The position numbers and the translations under genes were made by a program. This document shows positions 8,538-16,782 of a stretch of 64,000 nucleotides of DNA, one piece after another. Origin of the DNA: Microbispora siamensis (GTDB taxonomy: Bacteria > Actinomycetota > Actinomycetes > Streptosporangiales > Streptosporangiaceae); assembly GCF_016863095.1 (NCBI RefSeq), contig NZ_BOOF01000029.1, forward strand, positions 62,001 through 126,000, given 5' to 3'. Every line of letters begins with the position of its first letter. Within the stretch, counting starts at the first letter, position 1. The notes under the pieces were generated by a model. That model made no database searches and was not told where the DNA came from. It worked only from the letters and a program-made list of their open reading frames with translations.

Positions 8538-8553
8538 ATTCGAGAAGGGTTGC

Positions 8554-8570
8554 AGTTCGTGCCACGAACT
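8554..8570. promoter_or_regulatory. MarR operator A of the flavoprotein gene
   Basis: AGTTCGTGCCACGAACT is a perfect 8+1+8 palindrome. Together with operator B it forms a larger dyad (GCAGTTCGTG ... CACGAACTGC) spanning 8552-8594. A TAATAT -10 element (8570-8575) lies between A and B. Confidence 0.7.
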
Positions 8571-8575
8571 AATAT

Positions 8576-8592
8576 GGTTCGTAGCACGAACT
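8576..8592. promoter_or_regulatory. MarR operator B of the flavoprotein gene
   Basis: GGTTCGTAGCACGAACT contains perfect arms GTTCGT/ACGAAC around a 3-bp centre. It is spaced 22 bp from operator A, two helical turns apart. Binding here would cover the start of transcription from the TAATAT element. Confidence 0.7.
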
Positions 8593-8622
8593 GCAGCTCT
8601 TTCTTGCATCGGAGCGTGAATC

Positions 8623-9714
8623 ATGAGTCGTACGGTCGTGGTCGTCGGCGGAGGTTACGGTGGTTCCGCGGTCGCCAAGGCGCTGGACGCCGAGGCCGAC
8701 GTCGTCCTCATCGACCCCCGGGACGCGTTCGTCAACACGGCCGGCTCCCTGCGGGCGCTGACCCGGCCCGACTGGGCGGGCACCATGTTCTTCCCCTACG
8801 ACCAGTGGCTCAGGCGCGGCAGCGTGGTGCGCGAGCGGGCGGTCTCGGTGGACCCCGGCGGCGTCACCCTGGCCTCGGGCCGGCGGATCGAGGCCGACTA
8901 CCTGGTGCTGGCCACCGGCTCCAGCTACGCCTACCCGGCCAAACCAGCGTCCGACTCCATGGACGAGGTCATGGACGACCTGCGCCGGACCCACAAGGAA
9001 CTGGCCGGCGCCGAACGGGTGCTGATCCTCGGCGCGGGGCCGGTCGGCCTGGAACTCGCCGGCGAGATCAAGGAGGTCTGGCCGCACAAGCACGTGACCG
9101 TCCTGGACCCGGCCGAGCGACTGCTGGCCGCCTTCCCCGAGGAGATGCGCAGGGAACTGCACCGCCAGCTCGACGAGCTGGACATCCACCTGCGGCTGGG
9201 CGCCAACTTGACCACGACTCCGCCGACCGAACCCGCCCAGGCGGAGACCTTCACGGTCACGACGACCGGCGGGGAGGAGATCACCGCCGACATCTGGTTC
9301 CGTGCGCACGGCGTTCACGTCAACAGCGACTACCTCGCCGACGGCCGGCTGACGGCGCGTACCCCGCGGGGGCAGGTTCCCGTCACCGAAACCCTCAACG
9401 TCCAGGGATACGAGCACGTCTACGCCATCGGCGACATCACCGACGTCCCCGAGGCCAAGATGGCCGGGTACGCAATGCAGCACGCCGAGGTGGTGGCCCG
9501 GAACATCCTCGCCCAGATGCGCGGCGAGCGGCCGGAGGCCACCTACCAGCCGCTGCCCTACCCCATGATCCTGCTCCCGCTCGGCCCGCGCGGCGGTGTC
9601 GGCCAGTTGCCCTCCCCGGAAGGACCGGTCGTCGTCCCGGCCGAGACCGTGTCGGCGTACAAGGGGGCCGACCTGTTCACCGGCCGCTTCAGCGAGCAGT
9701 TCGGCGCCGCCTGA
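8623..9714 (+). CDS. FAD-dependent pyridine nucleotide-disulfide oxidoreductase, FSP1/NDH-2 type
   Basis: 363 residues. FAD-binding VVVVGGGYGGSAVAKAL at the N terminus, LVLATGS, a second Rossmann loop ILGAGPVGLELAGEI for NAD(P)H and the YAIGDITDVPEAKMAGYAMQHAE flavin-contact block. This is the layout of AIF-M2/FSP1 and type II NADH dehydrogenases, which pass electrons from NAD(P)H to quinones. There is no evident transmembrane helix. It is controlled by two MarR operators, and the LLM oxidoreductase follows 40 bp later on the same strand. Confidence 0.88.
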   Translation: MSRTVVVVGGGYGGSAVAKALDAEADVVLIDPRDAFVNTAGSLRALTRPDWAGTMFFPYDQWLRRGSVVRERAVSVDPGGVTLASGRRIEADYLVLATGSSYAYPAKPASDSMDEVMDDLRRTHKELAGAERVLILGAGPVGLELAGEIKEVWPHKHVTVLDPAERLLAAFPEEMRRELHRQLDELDIHLRLGANLTTTPPTEPAQAETFTVTTTGGEEITADIWFRAHGVHVNSDYLADGRLTARTPRGQVPVTETLNVQGYEHVYAIGDITDVPEAKMAGYAMQHAEVVARNILAQMRGERPEATYQPLPYPMILLPLGPRGGVGQLPSPEGPVVVPAETVSAYKGADLFTGRFSEQFGAA

Positions 9715-9754
9715 CATGAACGCCACGCCTGTCCGCACACAGAAAGGCAGAACA

Positions 9755-10663
9755 ATGCCCGCACATGACGTCGTCTTCGGTTTCGGCGCGCACTCCGGCA
9801 TCGACGACATACCCGAGCTGCTGCGCATGGCCCAGCAGGCCGACCGGGACGGGCTCGACATCTTCACGTTGTCGGACCATCCCTACCTCGGCGGACGTGT
9901 GGACGCCTATGCCGCGCTCGGCTTCATCCTCGGGCGTACGGAGCACATCGCCGGTTTCGCCAACGTCACCAACCTGCCGACCCGGCCCGCCCCCATGCTG
10001 GCCAGGATGGTGACGTCGTTGTCGGCCCTGTCGGGCGGCCGGGTCGTGCTCGGCATGGGCGCGGGCGGGTTGTGGGATCGCATCGCCGACATGGGGGTGC
10101 CGCGGCTGACGCCCGGCGACGCCGTGGACGCCTTCGAGGAGGCGATCGTCCTGGTCAAGCTGCTGTCGGGCGGTGGTCCTCCGGTCACCTACCAGGGCAC
10201 GCACTACCAGGTGAACCACATAGAGCCGGCCCCCGTGCCCGCGCCGCCCGTGTGGACCGGATCGGTCGGCCGCAAATCCCTGGCGGCCACCGGCCGGGTG
10301 GCCGACGGCTGGATCCCCGGCCACGCGGCCGACTGGCTCAGCGAGCGCTACCGCACGTCGCGGCCGGTCATCGACGAGGCGGCCGCGTCCGTCGGCCGCG
10401 ATCCGGGCGAGATCCGCACGGTCTTCAACTTCCCCGGGCGCATCACCGACCGGCCGCTGCCCGCCACCCGCGACTCCGAGGGCCGCTGGATCGGCGGTTC
10501 CGTCGGCCAGTGGGTCGAGGAGCTGACCGGAGCCGTGCTGGAGCACGGCGCGTCGGGCTTCACGCTCTTCTCCGCCGACCACGGCGCCCCCGACCCCACC
10601 CTCCTGGCCCGCTGGGCCCAGGAGGTCGTGCCCGCCGTCCGCGAGGCGATCGCGAAGCGGTGA
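9755..10663 (+). CDS. LLM-class F420-dependent oxidoreductase
   Basis: 302 residues. A luciferase-like TIM barrel: LSDHPYLGGRVDAYAALGFILGRTEHI, FANVTNLPTRPAPMLARMVTSLSALSGGRVVLGMGAGG, PVWTGSVGRKSLAATGRVADGWIPG. Actinobacterial members use F420H2 or FMN; the cofactor is inferred. Start at ATG 9755, 7 bases after GAAAGG; an earlier ATG at 9717 lacks a ribosome-binding site. Likely co-transcribed with the flavoprotein under the same MarR operators, suggesting a joint reductive detoxification response. Confidence 0.85.
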   Translation: MPAHDVVFGFGAHSGIDDIPELLRMAQQADRDGLDIFTLSDHPYLGGRVDAYAALGFILGRTEHIAGFANVTNLPTRPAPMLARMVTSLSALSGGRVVLGMGAGGLWDRIADMGVPRLTPGDAVDAFEEAIVLVKLLSGGGPPVTYQGTHYQVNHIEPAPVPAPPVWTGSVGRKSLAATGRVADGWIPGHAADWLSERYRTSRPVIDEAAASVGRDPGEIRTVFNFPGRITDRPLPATRDSEGRWIGGSVGQWVEELTGAVLEHGASGFTLFSADHGAPDPTLLARWAQEVVPAVREAIAKR

Positions 10664-10681
10664 GCCCGGTCCGGGCGCGCG

Positions 10682-11413
10682 TCAGACCTGGGATTCGACG
10701 ATCGCGTTGTGGGCGGCCACCCTGGCCCGCCGTACGGCCCGGTCGAGGTCGCGCAGGGCCTGCCCACGAGCGGCGACCTGCCCGGAGGTGAGCCCCCGCT
10801 CGTCGGCGAGGCGGAGCGCCACCGACAGCCGGGCGGCGAGGGCGCCGACCCGGTGCGCCCTGCCCGGATAGCCGGGGGCGAGGGCATCGCCCGCGCGGTC
10901 GAGCGTGTCCGGCGCCGGGAAGCCCTGAGCCGGGCCGCCCACGCCGAGCAGCGCCTCGGTGGCGGCCATCATGGCGGTCCGCAGCGCCTGCTCCGCCTCG
11001 GCCAGCGACGGCACGTCGGGCGGCACGGCCGACGCCTCGGCCACGGTCCAGCGGATTCCGGAGTACGACGAGCCGCGCCGGTCGGCGGACGGCACGAGAC
11101 CGAGGCACCGGCCGGGCAGCACGGCCACGGCGGCCTGGCCCGCGTCGATCGCGGCGCCGTTGAAGGCGGGCGGGCCGGTGAGCCCGAGCGGGTCGCCGGG
11201 GATCGGCAGGGCCAGCCGGAACGCGTCGAGCCCCTCGATCCGACGATCGACGAGGTAGGCGAGCAGGGGGGTCTCGACGTCATCCGCCGCCACCACCTGC
11301 GGCCCGGCCTCGCGCTCGACGCGGTCGAGGGCGTGCTCCAGGCTCACGTGTCCCCCGAGCCAGGCATTGCCCCAGGCGACGAGCGTGGCGGAGATCGGTG
11401 AATCGATGCGCAC
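10682..11413 (-). CDS. conserved hypothetical protein
   Basis: 243 residues, no family recognised. Soluble, with an Ala/Gly-rich N-terminal half (MRIDSPISATLVAWGNAWLGGHVS) and an Arg-rich helical C terminus (LRDLDRAVRRARVAAHNAIVESQV). The start is taken at GTG 11413 because TATCGT lies exactly 7 bases upstream (leaderless); an in-frame ATG at 11443 lies upstream of that box. The gene is divergent from an ABC ATPase gene and converges on the LLM gene. Function unknown. Confidence 0.7.
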   Translation of the reverse strand: MRIDSPISATLVAWGNAWLGGHVSLEHALDRVEREAGPQVVAADDVETPLLAYLVDRRIEGLDAFRLALPIPGDPLGLTGPPAFNGAAIDAGQAAVAVLPGRCLGLVPSADRRGSSYSGIRWTVAEASAVPPDVPSLAEAEQALRTAMMAATEALLGVGGPAQGFPAPDTLDRAGDALAPGYPGRAHRVGALAARLSVALRLADERGLTSGQVAARGQALRDLDRAVRRARVAAHNAIVESQV

Positions 11414-11420
11414 CCGATCC

Positions 11421-11426
11421 ACGATA
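11421..11426 (-). promoter_or_regulatory. -10 box of leaderless hypothetical gene
   Basis: TATCGT, then GGATCGG (7 bases), then GTG. It decides between the GTG at 11413 and the ATG at 11443. Confidence 0.45.
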
Positions 11427-11478
11427 TGTGGTCGGACTGCCATAGTTTTATCTCAGCGAACCACGGGAGGGGGACCAC

Positions 11479-12267
11479 ATGGGCGGTCAGGTGCTTCAGC
11501 TTCAGGACGTGGCCGTCCGCAGGGACGGCGCCGCCCTGCTGCGCGGCATCGACTGGAGCGTCCGGGAAGACGAGCGCTGGGTGGTGATCGGGCCGAACGG
11601 TGCGGGGAAGACGACGCTGCTCCAGGTGGCCGCGTCGCTGCTGTTCCCGTCCGAGGGCTCGGTGGAGATCCTCGGCGAGCGGCTCGGCCAGACGGACGTG
11701 TTCGACCTGCGGCCCCGGATCGGCCTGGCCAGCGCGGCCCTGTCGGAGCGCATCCCGCCGGACGAGAAGGTCATCGACCTCGTGCTCACCGCGTCGTACG
11801 CGATCCTGGGCCGGTGGACGGAGGAGTACGACTCCCACGACGTCACCCGGGCGGTCGAGCTCATCGACCAGCTCGGCTGTGCCCACCTGATCCGGCGGCG
11901 CTTCGGGACGCTGTCGGAGGGCGAGCGCAAGCGGGTGCAGATCGCTCGGGCGCTCATGCCGGACCCCGAGCTGCTGCTGCTCGACGAGCCCGCGGCCGGG
12001 CTCGACGTCGCGGGCCGCGAGGATCTCGTACGCCGCCTCGGCGCGCTGGCCCGCGACCCGAAGTCGCCCACGATGGTGCTGGTCACCCACCATGTCGAGG
12101 AGATCCCGGCCGGGTTCACCCACGTGCTGCTGCTGCGGCACGGCTCGGTCGTCGACCAGGGGCCGATCGACTCGGTGATGACGCCGGAGAACCTGTCCGC
12201 GACCTTCGGCGTGCCGCTGCACCTCGACCGCGGCCAGGAGGGCCGCTGGTACGCCCGTCCCCTCTGA
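11479..12267 (+). CDS. ABC transporter ATP-binding protein (stand-alone)
   Basis: 262 residues. Walker A GPNGAGKTT, signature LSEGERKRVQIARAL, Walker B LLLLDEPAAGLD and switch His in LVTHHVEEIP. GGAGGGGG lies 5 bases before the ATG. There is no permease partner next to it: the following gene is a TSUP permease that does not need ATP. It resembles the YlmA/ModF-like stand-alone ATPases common in actinomycetes; substrate unknown. Confidence 0.9.
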   Translation: MGGQVLQLQDVAVRRDGAALLRGIDWSVREDERWVVIGPNGAGKTTLLQVAASLLFPSEGSVEILGERLGQTDVFDLRPRIGLASAALSERIPPDEKVIDLVLTASYAILGRWTEEYDSHDVTRAVELIDQLGCAHLIRRRFGTLSEGERKRVQIARALMPDPELLLLDEPAAGLDVAGREDLVRRLGALARDPKSPTMVLVTHHVEEIPAGFTHVLLLRHGSVVDQGPIDSVMTPENLSATFGVPLHLDRGQEGRWYARPL

Positions 12268-12326
12268 CCTCCACGCAGAGCCCGGAGCCTACCCTTGGCG
12301 GATAGCCATCCGAGGGAGAGGTGCGA

Positions 12327-13076
12327 GTGACGCCGTGGGAGGCGGCCGCGGTCTTCGCGGCCGGTGTCGGGGCCGGGGCCATCAACGCCGTCGTGGGATC
12401 GGGTTCGCTCATCACGTTCCCGACGATGCTGGCCGTCGGCTTCCCGCCGATCGTCGCGAACGTGTCCAACAACGTCGGGCTCGTCCCCGGCGGCGTGACC
12501 GGGGTGCTCGGCTACCGCGCCGAGCTCAAGGGTCAGCGTGAGCGGCTGCTCCGGCTCGGCGTCGCGTCCGTGATCGGCTCGCTCGCCGGCGGGGTGCTGC
12601 TCCTGCTTCTCCCCGCGGAGGCGTTCAAGGTCATCGTCCCGGTGCTCATCGCGGTCGCCTGCCTCCTCGTGGTGTTCCAGCCGAGGATCAACGAGTGGCT
12701 GGCCGTACGGCGCAGGCCGCACCCCCACGGCGGGCCGTGGCTGTGGCTGGGCGTCCTGGGCGCCGGCATGTACGGCGGCTACTTCGGCGCCGCCCAGGGC
12801 ATCGTGCTCATCGGCCTGCTCGGCAGCTTCCTCGACGAGGACCTCCAACGGGTGAACGCGGCGAAGAACCTGCTGTCGCTGCTGGTCAACGCCACGGCGG
12901 CGGTGCTGTTCGCGTTCATCGCGCCGGTGGACTGGGCCGCCGTGCTGATGGTCGCGATCGGCTCGGCCGTCGGCGGCTTCCTCGGCGCCCGCGTGGGCCG
13001 CCGGCTGCCCGCACCCTTGCTGCGGGGATTCATTGTTGTCGTCGGGATCGTGGCGATAGTGAAGCTGGTGTCCTGA
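12327..13076 (+). CDS. TSUP family (TauE/SafE) membrane permease
   Basis: 249 residues with about eight hydrophobic helices in two repeats (FAAGVGAGAINAVVGSGSLITFPTML and GVLGAGMYGGYFGAAQGIVLIGLLGSF), the family hallmark. Members export or import sulfite, sulfonates and related anions. Start at GTG 12327 gives 6-7 bases to GAGGGAGAG; the GTG at 12321 would abut it. A TACCCT element at 12290-12295 may be its -10 box. Confidence 0.85.
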   Translation: MTPWEAAAVFAAGVGAGAINAVVGSGSLITFPTMLAVGFPPIVANVSNNVGLVPGGVTGVLGYRAELKGQRERLLRLGVASVIGSLAGGVLLLLLPAEAFKVIVPVLIAVACLLVVFQPRINEWLAVRRRPHPHGGPWLWLGVLGAGMYGGYFGAAQGIVLIGLLGSFLDEDLQRVNAAKNLLSLLVNATAAVLFAFIAPVDWAAVLMVAIGSAVGGFLGARVGRRLPAPLLRGFIVVVGIVAIVKLVS

Positions 13077-13082
13077 AAGGGT

Positions 13083-13328
13083 ATGTCTGCCCTTGTGAAG
13101 GGCGACCGGGTGGAGATCGTCATCGATGCGGGGGGAACCCCGCGCACCTACGAGGTGGTCGCGACCAGGGCGGGCCGCCGGATCGAGATCACGACGGGCC
13201 GGGGAGTGGTCGAGGTCAGCGAGGTCACGCGGGCGGGCACTCCCGTCCGCACCGCGCGGTTCATGTCCAACCGCGTCCTCGCGCTGGTGGAACATCCCGC
13301 CGACGACCGCGGCCCGGACACCGGCTGA
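13083..13328 (+). CDS. small conserved hypothetical protein
   Basis: 81 residues, acidic/basic alternating beta-strand pattern (VKGDRVEIVIDAGGTPRTYEVVATRAGRRIEITTGRGVVEVSEV..). No cysteines or membrane segment. It starts 6 bp after the TSUP stop with GAAAGG overlapping that stop, so it is likely co-transcribed. It looks like a compact five-stranded SH3-type domain, but that is inference. Confidence 0.6.
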   Translation: MSALVKGDRVEIVIDAGGTPRTYEVVATRAGRRIEITTGRGVVEVSEVTRAGTPVRTARFMSNRVLALVEHPADDRGPDTG

Positions 13329-13376
13329 CCGGGTCCGGGCGCGGAACGCGTCCCCGTGGTGGAGTCACTGTGGGGG

Positions 13377-14285
13377 TCACTCCGCGGGACGGACCTGGAC
13401 GACGCCGTCCTGTCGCAGCCTGGTCTGGAAGGCCGGCTGGCGCGACGTCGCGGGTCCGTGCATGACCCGGCCGTCGGAGATGCGGAAGGCGCTGCCGTGC
13501 CACGGGCAGACGATGCAGGCCTGGCCCTCCTCCATGGCGACCCGTCCCTGGTGGAGCGGGCCGGCGAGGTGGGAGCAGTTGTCCGCGAGCACGCTCACGT
13601 CGTCGCCGAGGCGCAGGACGAACAGATCGATGTAGCCGAGCCGCCGCCGGACCGGCCGCCCGTTGGGCAGGTCCTTGAGCGCGCACAGGTCGTGCCAGCC
13701 GAGCGGCATGAGGTGGCCGACCGACTCCGCGTGGTTGGCCCCGGCCGCCTGTCGGTAGGACATGTGGCTGCCGAGGTGTGCACCCGCGGAGGCCGCCGCG
13801 AGTCCCGCGTACGCCAGTATGCGCCCGGCGCGTTCGCGTCCCGTCACCCGTAAGAAAAGAGAGCCCGTGTAGCAGAGCGCCGCGGCGGTGTTGGTCATGG
13901 CGTGCACCAAGCCCACGCGCTGCTGTTCGCGGTGCAGGGTGGACCAGTCGGTGAGGCCGGCCGCCACCGTGGGAACGGCGCTGCCCAGTCCCACCAGGAT
14001 CAGCGTCCGCGCCGCGCGTGAGCCCGTCTTGGTCATGTCCACCACGCTCGCCGACAGCCAGCAGCCGAAGGTCGTCACGGCGAGCGCCGGGTGCAACGGG
14101 TGTCCCATGGGCACGCCGTGCAGGACGTCTCGCAGCTTGCCCGGGCCGAGTCTGCGGCGCACCTTCTTGGATATGACGGTGATCGGCCGGTCGAGCACGG
14201 TGGCCCGCTCGAGCCCGTCGAGGAGCTCTGCCGAAGGGACCCTCCGTGCCGTACGGCCCGCACGCGGCCTGGTCGTCTCTTCCAT
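13377..14285 (-). CDS. DUF2231-Rieske [2Fe-2S] fusion membrane protein
   Basis: 302 residues. The N-terminal DUF2231-like region (HGVPMGHPLHPALAVTTFGCWLSASVVD, then helices to about residue 175) carries conserved His and about four transmembrane helices. The C-terminal Rieske domain has C237-S-H239 and C260-P-W-H263 as iron-sulfur ligands. It is probably a membrane-anchored electron-transfer protein. GGGGGCG precedes the ATG. Both the HPLHP motif and the Rieske ligands are intact, so the protein should be functional; its partner is unknown. Confidence 0.88.
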   Translation of the reverse strand: MEETTRPRAGRTARRVPSAELLDGLERATVLDRPITVISKKVRRRLGPGKLRDVLHGVPMGHPLHPALAVTTFGCWLSASVVDMTKTGSRAARTLILVGLGSAVPTVAAGLTDWSTLHREQQRVGLVHAMTNTAAALCYTGSLFLRVTGRERAGRILAYAGLAAASAGAHLGSHMSYRQAAGANHAESVGHLMPLGWHDLCALKDLPNGRPVRRRLGYIDLFVLRLGDDVSVLADNCSHLAGPLHQGRVAMEEGQACIVCPWHGSAFRISDGRVMHGPATSRQPAFQTRLRQDGVVQVRPAE

Positions 14286-14386
14286 GTTTCGCCCCCTAAC
14301 ACGGGATCACGTACCCCCGCGTCACAGCTGTGAACATGGACAGGCATGAGACGGTATATGCGAGTTTCGAGTCGGCGCGCTCCCGT

Positions 14387-14989
14387 TCAGGGCGCCAGAT
14401 GACCCCGGGCGACCGAGCCGGCGACCAGCTCCGCGGCGTACTCGCCGAGCGTGGGCGACCCCTCCTCGATGAGCCGCACCTTCTCCATGACCTGGCGGGC
14501 CGTCACCTTGTAGAGCGGCCACGTGCCGCCCTCGTTGCGGTGGTTGGCGATGATCGGCGCGAGCCGGTCGAGCGCCCTGGCGAACCTCGCCTCCGGTGTG
14601 CGCCGCTCCTCGAACTCGTCCCACAGGGCACGCAGTCGCGCCCCCTGGTCCTCCGGAAGCAGCCCGAAGATCCGGTCGGCCGCCGCGCGTTCGAGCGCGG
14701 CCTGCCCCTCGACCGCGACGGGGTCGTAGATGAAGGTGTCGCCGGCGTCGATCTCCACTATGTCGTGGACGAGCAGCATCGCGACCACCCTGGACATGTC
14801 GGTTCCCGGGGGCGCGTGCTCGGCCAGCGTCATCGCCATCATGGCCAGATGCCAGGAGTGCTCGGCGTCGTTCTCCCGGCGCGAGCCGTCGATCAGCGAG
14901 TTCCGGCGGATGACGCGCTTCAGCTTGTCGATCTCCATGTGGAAGGCGAGCTGAGACTGCAGCCGTTCGTGGATGAGCGCGGTCGTCAC
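14387..14989 (-). CDS. HD-domain phosphohydrolase (YfbR/5'-deoxynucleotidase-like)
   Basis: 200 residues. Metal ligands appear as NDAEHSWH (H44), LLVHDIVE (H75-D76) and a later Asp in RALDRLAPI. The RREN..EHSWHLAMMA layout is that of HDc domains of the YfbR/HDDC2 type, which remove phosphate from dNMPs. The GTG start at 14989 is supported by TAGGCT exactly 7 bases upstream, indicating a leaderless transcript. Confidence 0.85.
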   Translation of the reverse strand: MTTALIHERLQSQLAFHMEIDKLKRVIRRNSLIDGSRRENDAEHSWHLAMMAMTLAEHAPPGTDMSRVVAMLLVHDIVEIDAGDTFIYDPVAVEGQAALERAAADRIFGLLPEDQGARLRALWDEFEERRTPEARFARALDRLAPIIANHRNEGGTWPLYKVTARQVMEKVRLIEEGSPTLGEYAAELVAGSVARGHLAP

Positions 14990-14996
14990 CTGCGCA

Positions 14997-15002
14997 AGCC
15001 TA
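14997..15002 (-). promoter_or_regulatory. -10 box of leaderless HD-domain gene
   Basis: TAGGCT, 7 bases (TGCGCAG), then the GTG at 14989. Confidence 0.5.
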
Positions 15003-15133
15003 ACCGGTCACGATCAGTTCGTCCCCGATCCGGCGCCGCGCGCCGTCAGGCTCACGAAGCGCACGCCCTTCTCCCGTACGACGACGCGTCCCGCCTCGTC
15101 GTACGCGGTCAGGGTGACCCCGTTGAGAGGGCG

Positions 15134-15340
15134 TCAGACGGTGAAGAGGCGGCCGACCTCCTCCAGTTCGCGCACGAGGTCGAAGCGGGGATCGCGGTAG
15201 TGGCGGGCGCCGAAGCCGGTGCGGCTCACGGTCCATCTCAGTTCGCGCGCCCACCTGTCCTGGTCGGCGCACAGCGCCAGGTCGGCCATCGTCATCCGGC
15301 TTTTGATCAGCGATAACCAGGCGGCACCGGGGGGATTCAC
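15134..15340 (-). CDS. small hypothetical protein
   Basis: 68 residues from GTG 15340, with AAAGGAG seven bases upstream (15348-15354), the best ribosome-binding site in the area. Sequence features: a hydrophobic start, Trp-rich DQDRWARELRWTV and acidic ending RELEEVGRLFTV. The frame continues after the TGA with 38 further sense codons (RPLNGVTLTAYDEAGRVVV..) that also read like protein, up to a TGA near 15012. It could be a decayed longer gene or two neighbouring fragments. No family recognised. Confidence 0.5.
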   Translation of the reverse strand: MNPPGAAWLSLIKSRMTMADLALCADQDRWARELRWTVSRTGFGARHYRDPRFDLVRELEEVGRLFTV

Positions 15341-15354
15341 CAAGAGACTCCTTT

Positions 15355-15861
15355 CGGATGGGTGCCCAGTGGAGATCTCGTCGTTCTGAATTCGTCGTAC
15401 GGAGGGCGCGTTCCATTCACGGAACGGCCCATTCGGTGTTCGCTGCGTGCGCAGTGCGAGCGCCGGCGACGCCGGCCGAATGTCGAAATCCCGCTGGCCC
15501 GGATGCCTCCCGTAGTCATGCGCATCCGAGGCGGCCGGCGCCCCTCGCCGGGCGCGTGCCCCGGATGGGGAAACGGGCCGCGGAGTATTTCGCCGGCGAC
15601 GCCGGCGCCCCCACACTCCGGAAGACCCTTCCCGCATCGATCGTGACTCAGGACGCATTGCCCTGCAATACTTGGCGAAAAGAAATCCGCAAGAATCTTG
15701 TGCGGATACGCTGCAAATTACGGTGCAACTTGCACGAGCGGGCGCGGTAATCTTCGGACAGGGCGCCCCTCACCCGCGCGCCCGATCCGCCAGGGCGCGC
15801 GCCCACCATCCGTGCGTCCACCGCAACCACCGGATTCACCGGATGAAGGAGGTCGGCCGGG
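15355..15861. other. 507-bp gene-free region with repeated palindromes
   Basis: No convincing gene. It holds CGTTCC/GGAACG arms (15410-15427, part of a longer GC hairpin), two copies of CGCCGGCGACGCCGGC (15461-15476 and 15591-15606) and GTGCAACTTGCAC (15723-15735, a perfect dyad). AT content rises at 15640-15730, next to the last dyad, where the promoter of the XRE-family gene is most likely. Confidence 0.5.
15723..15735. promoter_or_regulatory. palindrome upstream of XRE gene
   Basis: GTGCAACTTGCAC, a perfect 6+1+6 dyad in the AT-richer stretch before the XRE-family gene; a candidate autoregulatory operator. Confidence 0.35.
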
Positions 15862-16719
15862 GTGCCCGAGCACGGCAGTCCCACCGTCCGCCGCCGGCGG
15901 CTGGGGCAGGAACTGCGCCGGTTACGCGAGCGTGCCGATCTGACGGGCGACCAGGTCGCCGCCCGGCTCGGCTGGTCGGCGGCGAAGATCAGCAGGATCG
16001 AGACGGCGCGCACCTCGCCTCGCACGAGCGATGTTGAGGCACTTCTGGTGATCTACATGGTAGATTCCCGCCAACGCCAAGAGCTGCTCGCCCTGCACCG
16101 GGACGCGACCCGGAAGGGCTGGTGGGAGGATTATCGCGACTCCCTGCCCAAGGAATACACGACGTTCCTTGGCCTGGAGGCCGAAGCCACGGCAGCACGC
16201 GACTGGGAACCCCAGGTGGTGCCGGGTCTGTTCCAGACCGAGGCGTACGTCCGAGCCATGATGGAGAGCGGACAACGGAGCACCCTTGAGGCGCCGGGCG
16301 GCGTCCGCAGCCGGATCGAGGTCCGGATGGCGCGCCAGCAGGCCGTTCTCAGGGCGGAGAGCCCGCTGGCCATCTCCGCCGTCCTGGAGGAGTCGGTCCT
16401 GCTGCGCCGGTTCGGCGACCACGAGGTGATGCGGGAACAGGTCAGGCGGTTGATCGAGGTGTCAGAGCTGCCGAACGTCGAGTTGCGGATCCTTCCGCTC
16501 GACGCGGACCACCCGATCAACACCGGCGCGTTCTGCCACCTCAAGGTGCCGGAGTTCCACGACGTCGTGTACCTGGAGGCACTCCTGGGCGGGCGTCTGG
16601 TCGAGGACGAGACGATCGTCTACCGGTACGAGGTGGCATTCGACTACCTGGAGACGAAGGCCCTCGACGTGGACGACTCCCGCCGGTTCTTGGAGAAAAC
16701 TGTCCGTCACTGGCGCTAG
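15862..16719 (+). CDS. XRE-family HTH regulator with DUF5753 domain
   Basis: 285 residues. Helix-turn-helix at about residues 14-60 (LGQELRRLRERADLTGDQVAARLGWSAAKISRIE), followed by a long DUF5753 sensor region (GLEAEATAARDWEPQVVPGLFQTEAYVRAM.. to VEDETIVYRYEVAFDYLETKAL). GTG start after GAAGGAGGTC. A DUF397 gene follows on the same strand. This pairing is the WhiJ/AbaA-type module of actinomycetes, linked to development and antibiotic control, in which the small protein is thought to modulate the HTH partner. Confidence 0.92.
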   Translation: MPEHGSPTVRRRRLGQELRRLRERADLTGDQVAARLGWSAAKISRIETARTSPRTSDVEALLVIYMVDSRQRQELLALHRDATRKGWWEDYRDSLPKEYTTFLGLEAEATAARDWEPQVVPGLFQTEAYVRAMMESGQRSTLEAPGGVRSRIEVRMARQQAVLRAESPLAISAVLEESVLLRRFGDHEVMREQVRRLIEVSELPNVELRILPLDADHPINTGAFCHLKVPEFHDVVYLEALLGGRLVEDETIVYRYEVAFDYLETKALDVDDSRRFLEKTVRHWR

Positions 16720-16782
16720 CCAGCTCTAGACCGCCCCGGGAACCCGCGCGAAATGATTTCCGGGGGGAGAGAAACGTTGTCC

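Noticed and set aside
16753..16782. Longer DUF397 start at ATG 16753
   Set aside because: The ribosome-binding stretch GGGGGGAGAG lies downstream of it, and the family N terminus begins at MNSIDLSG.
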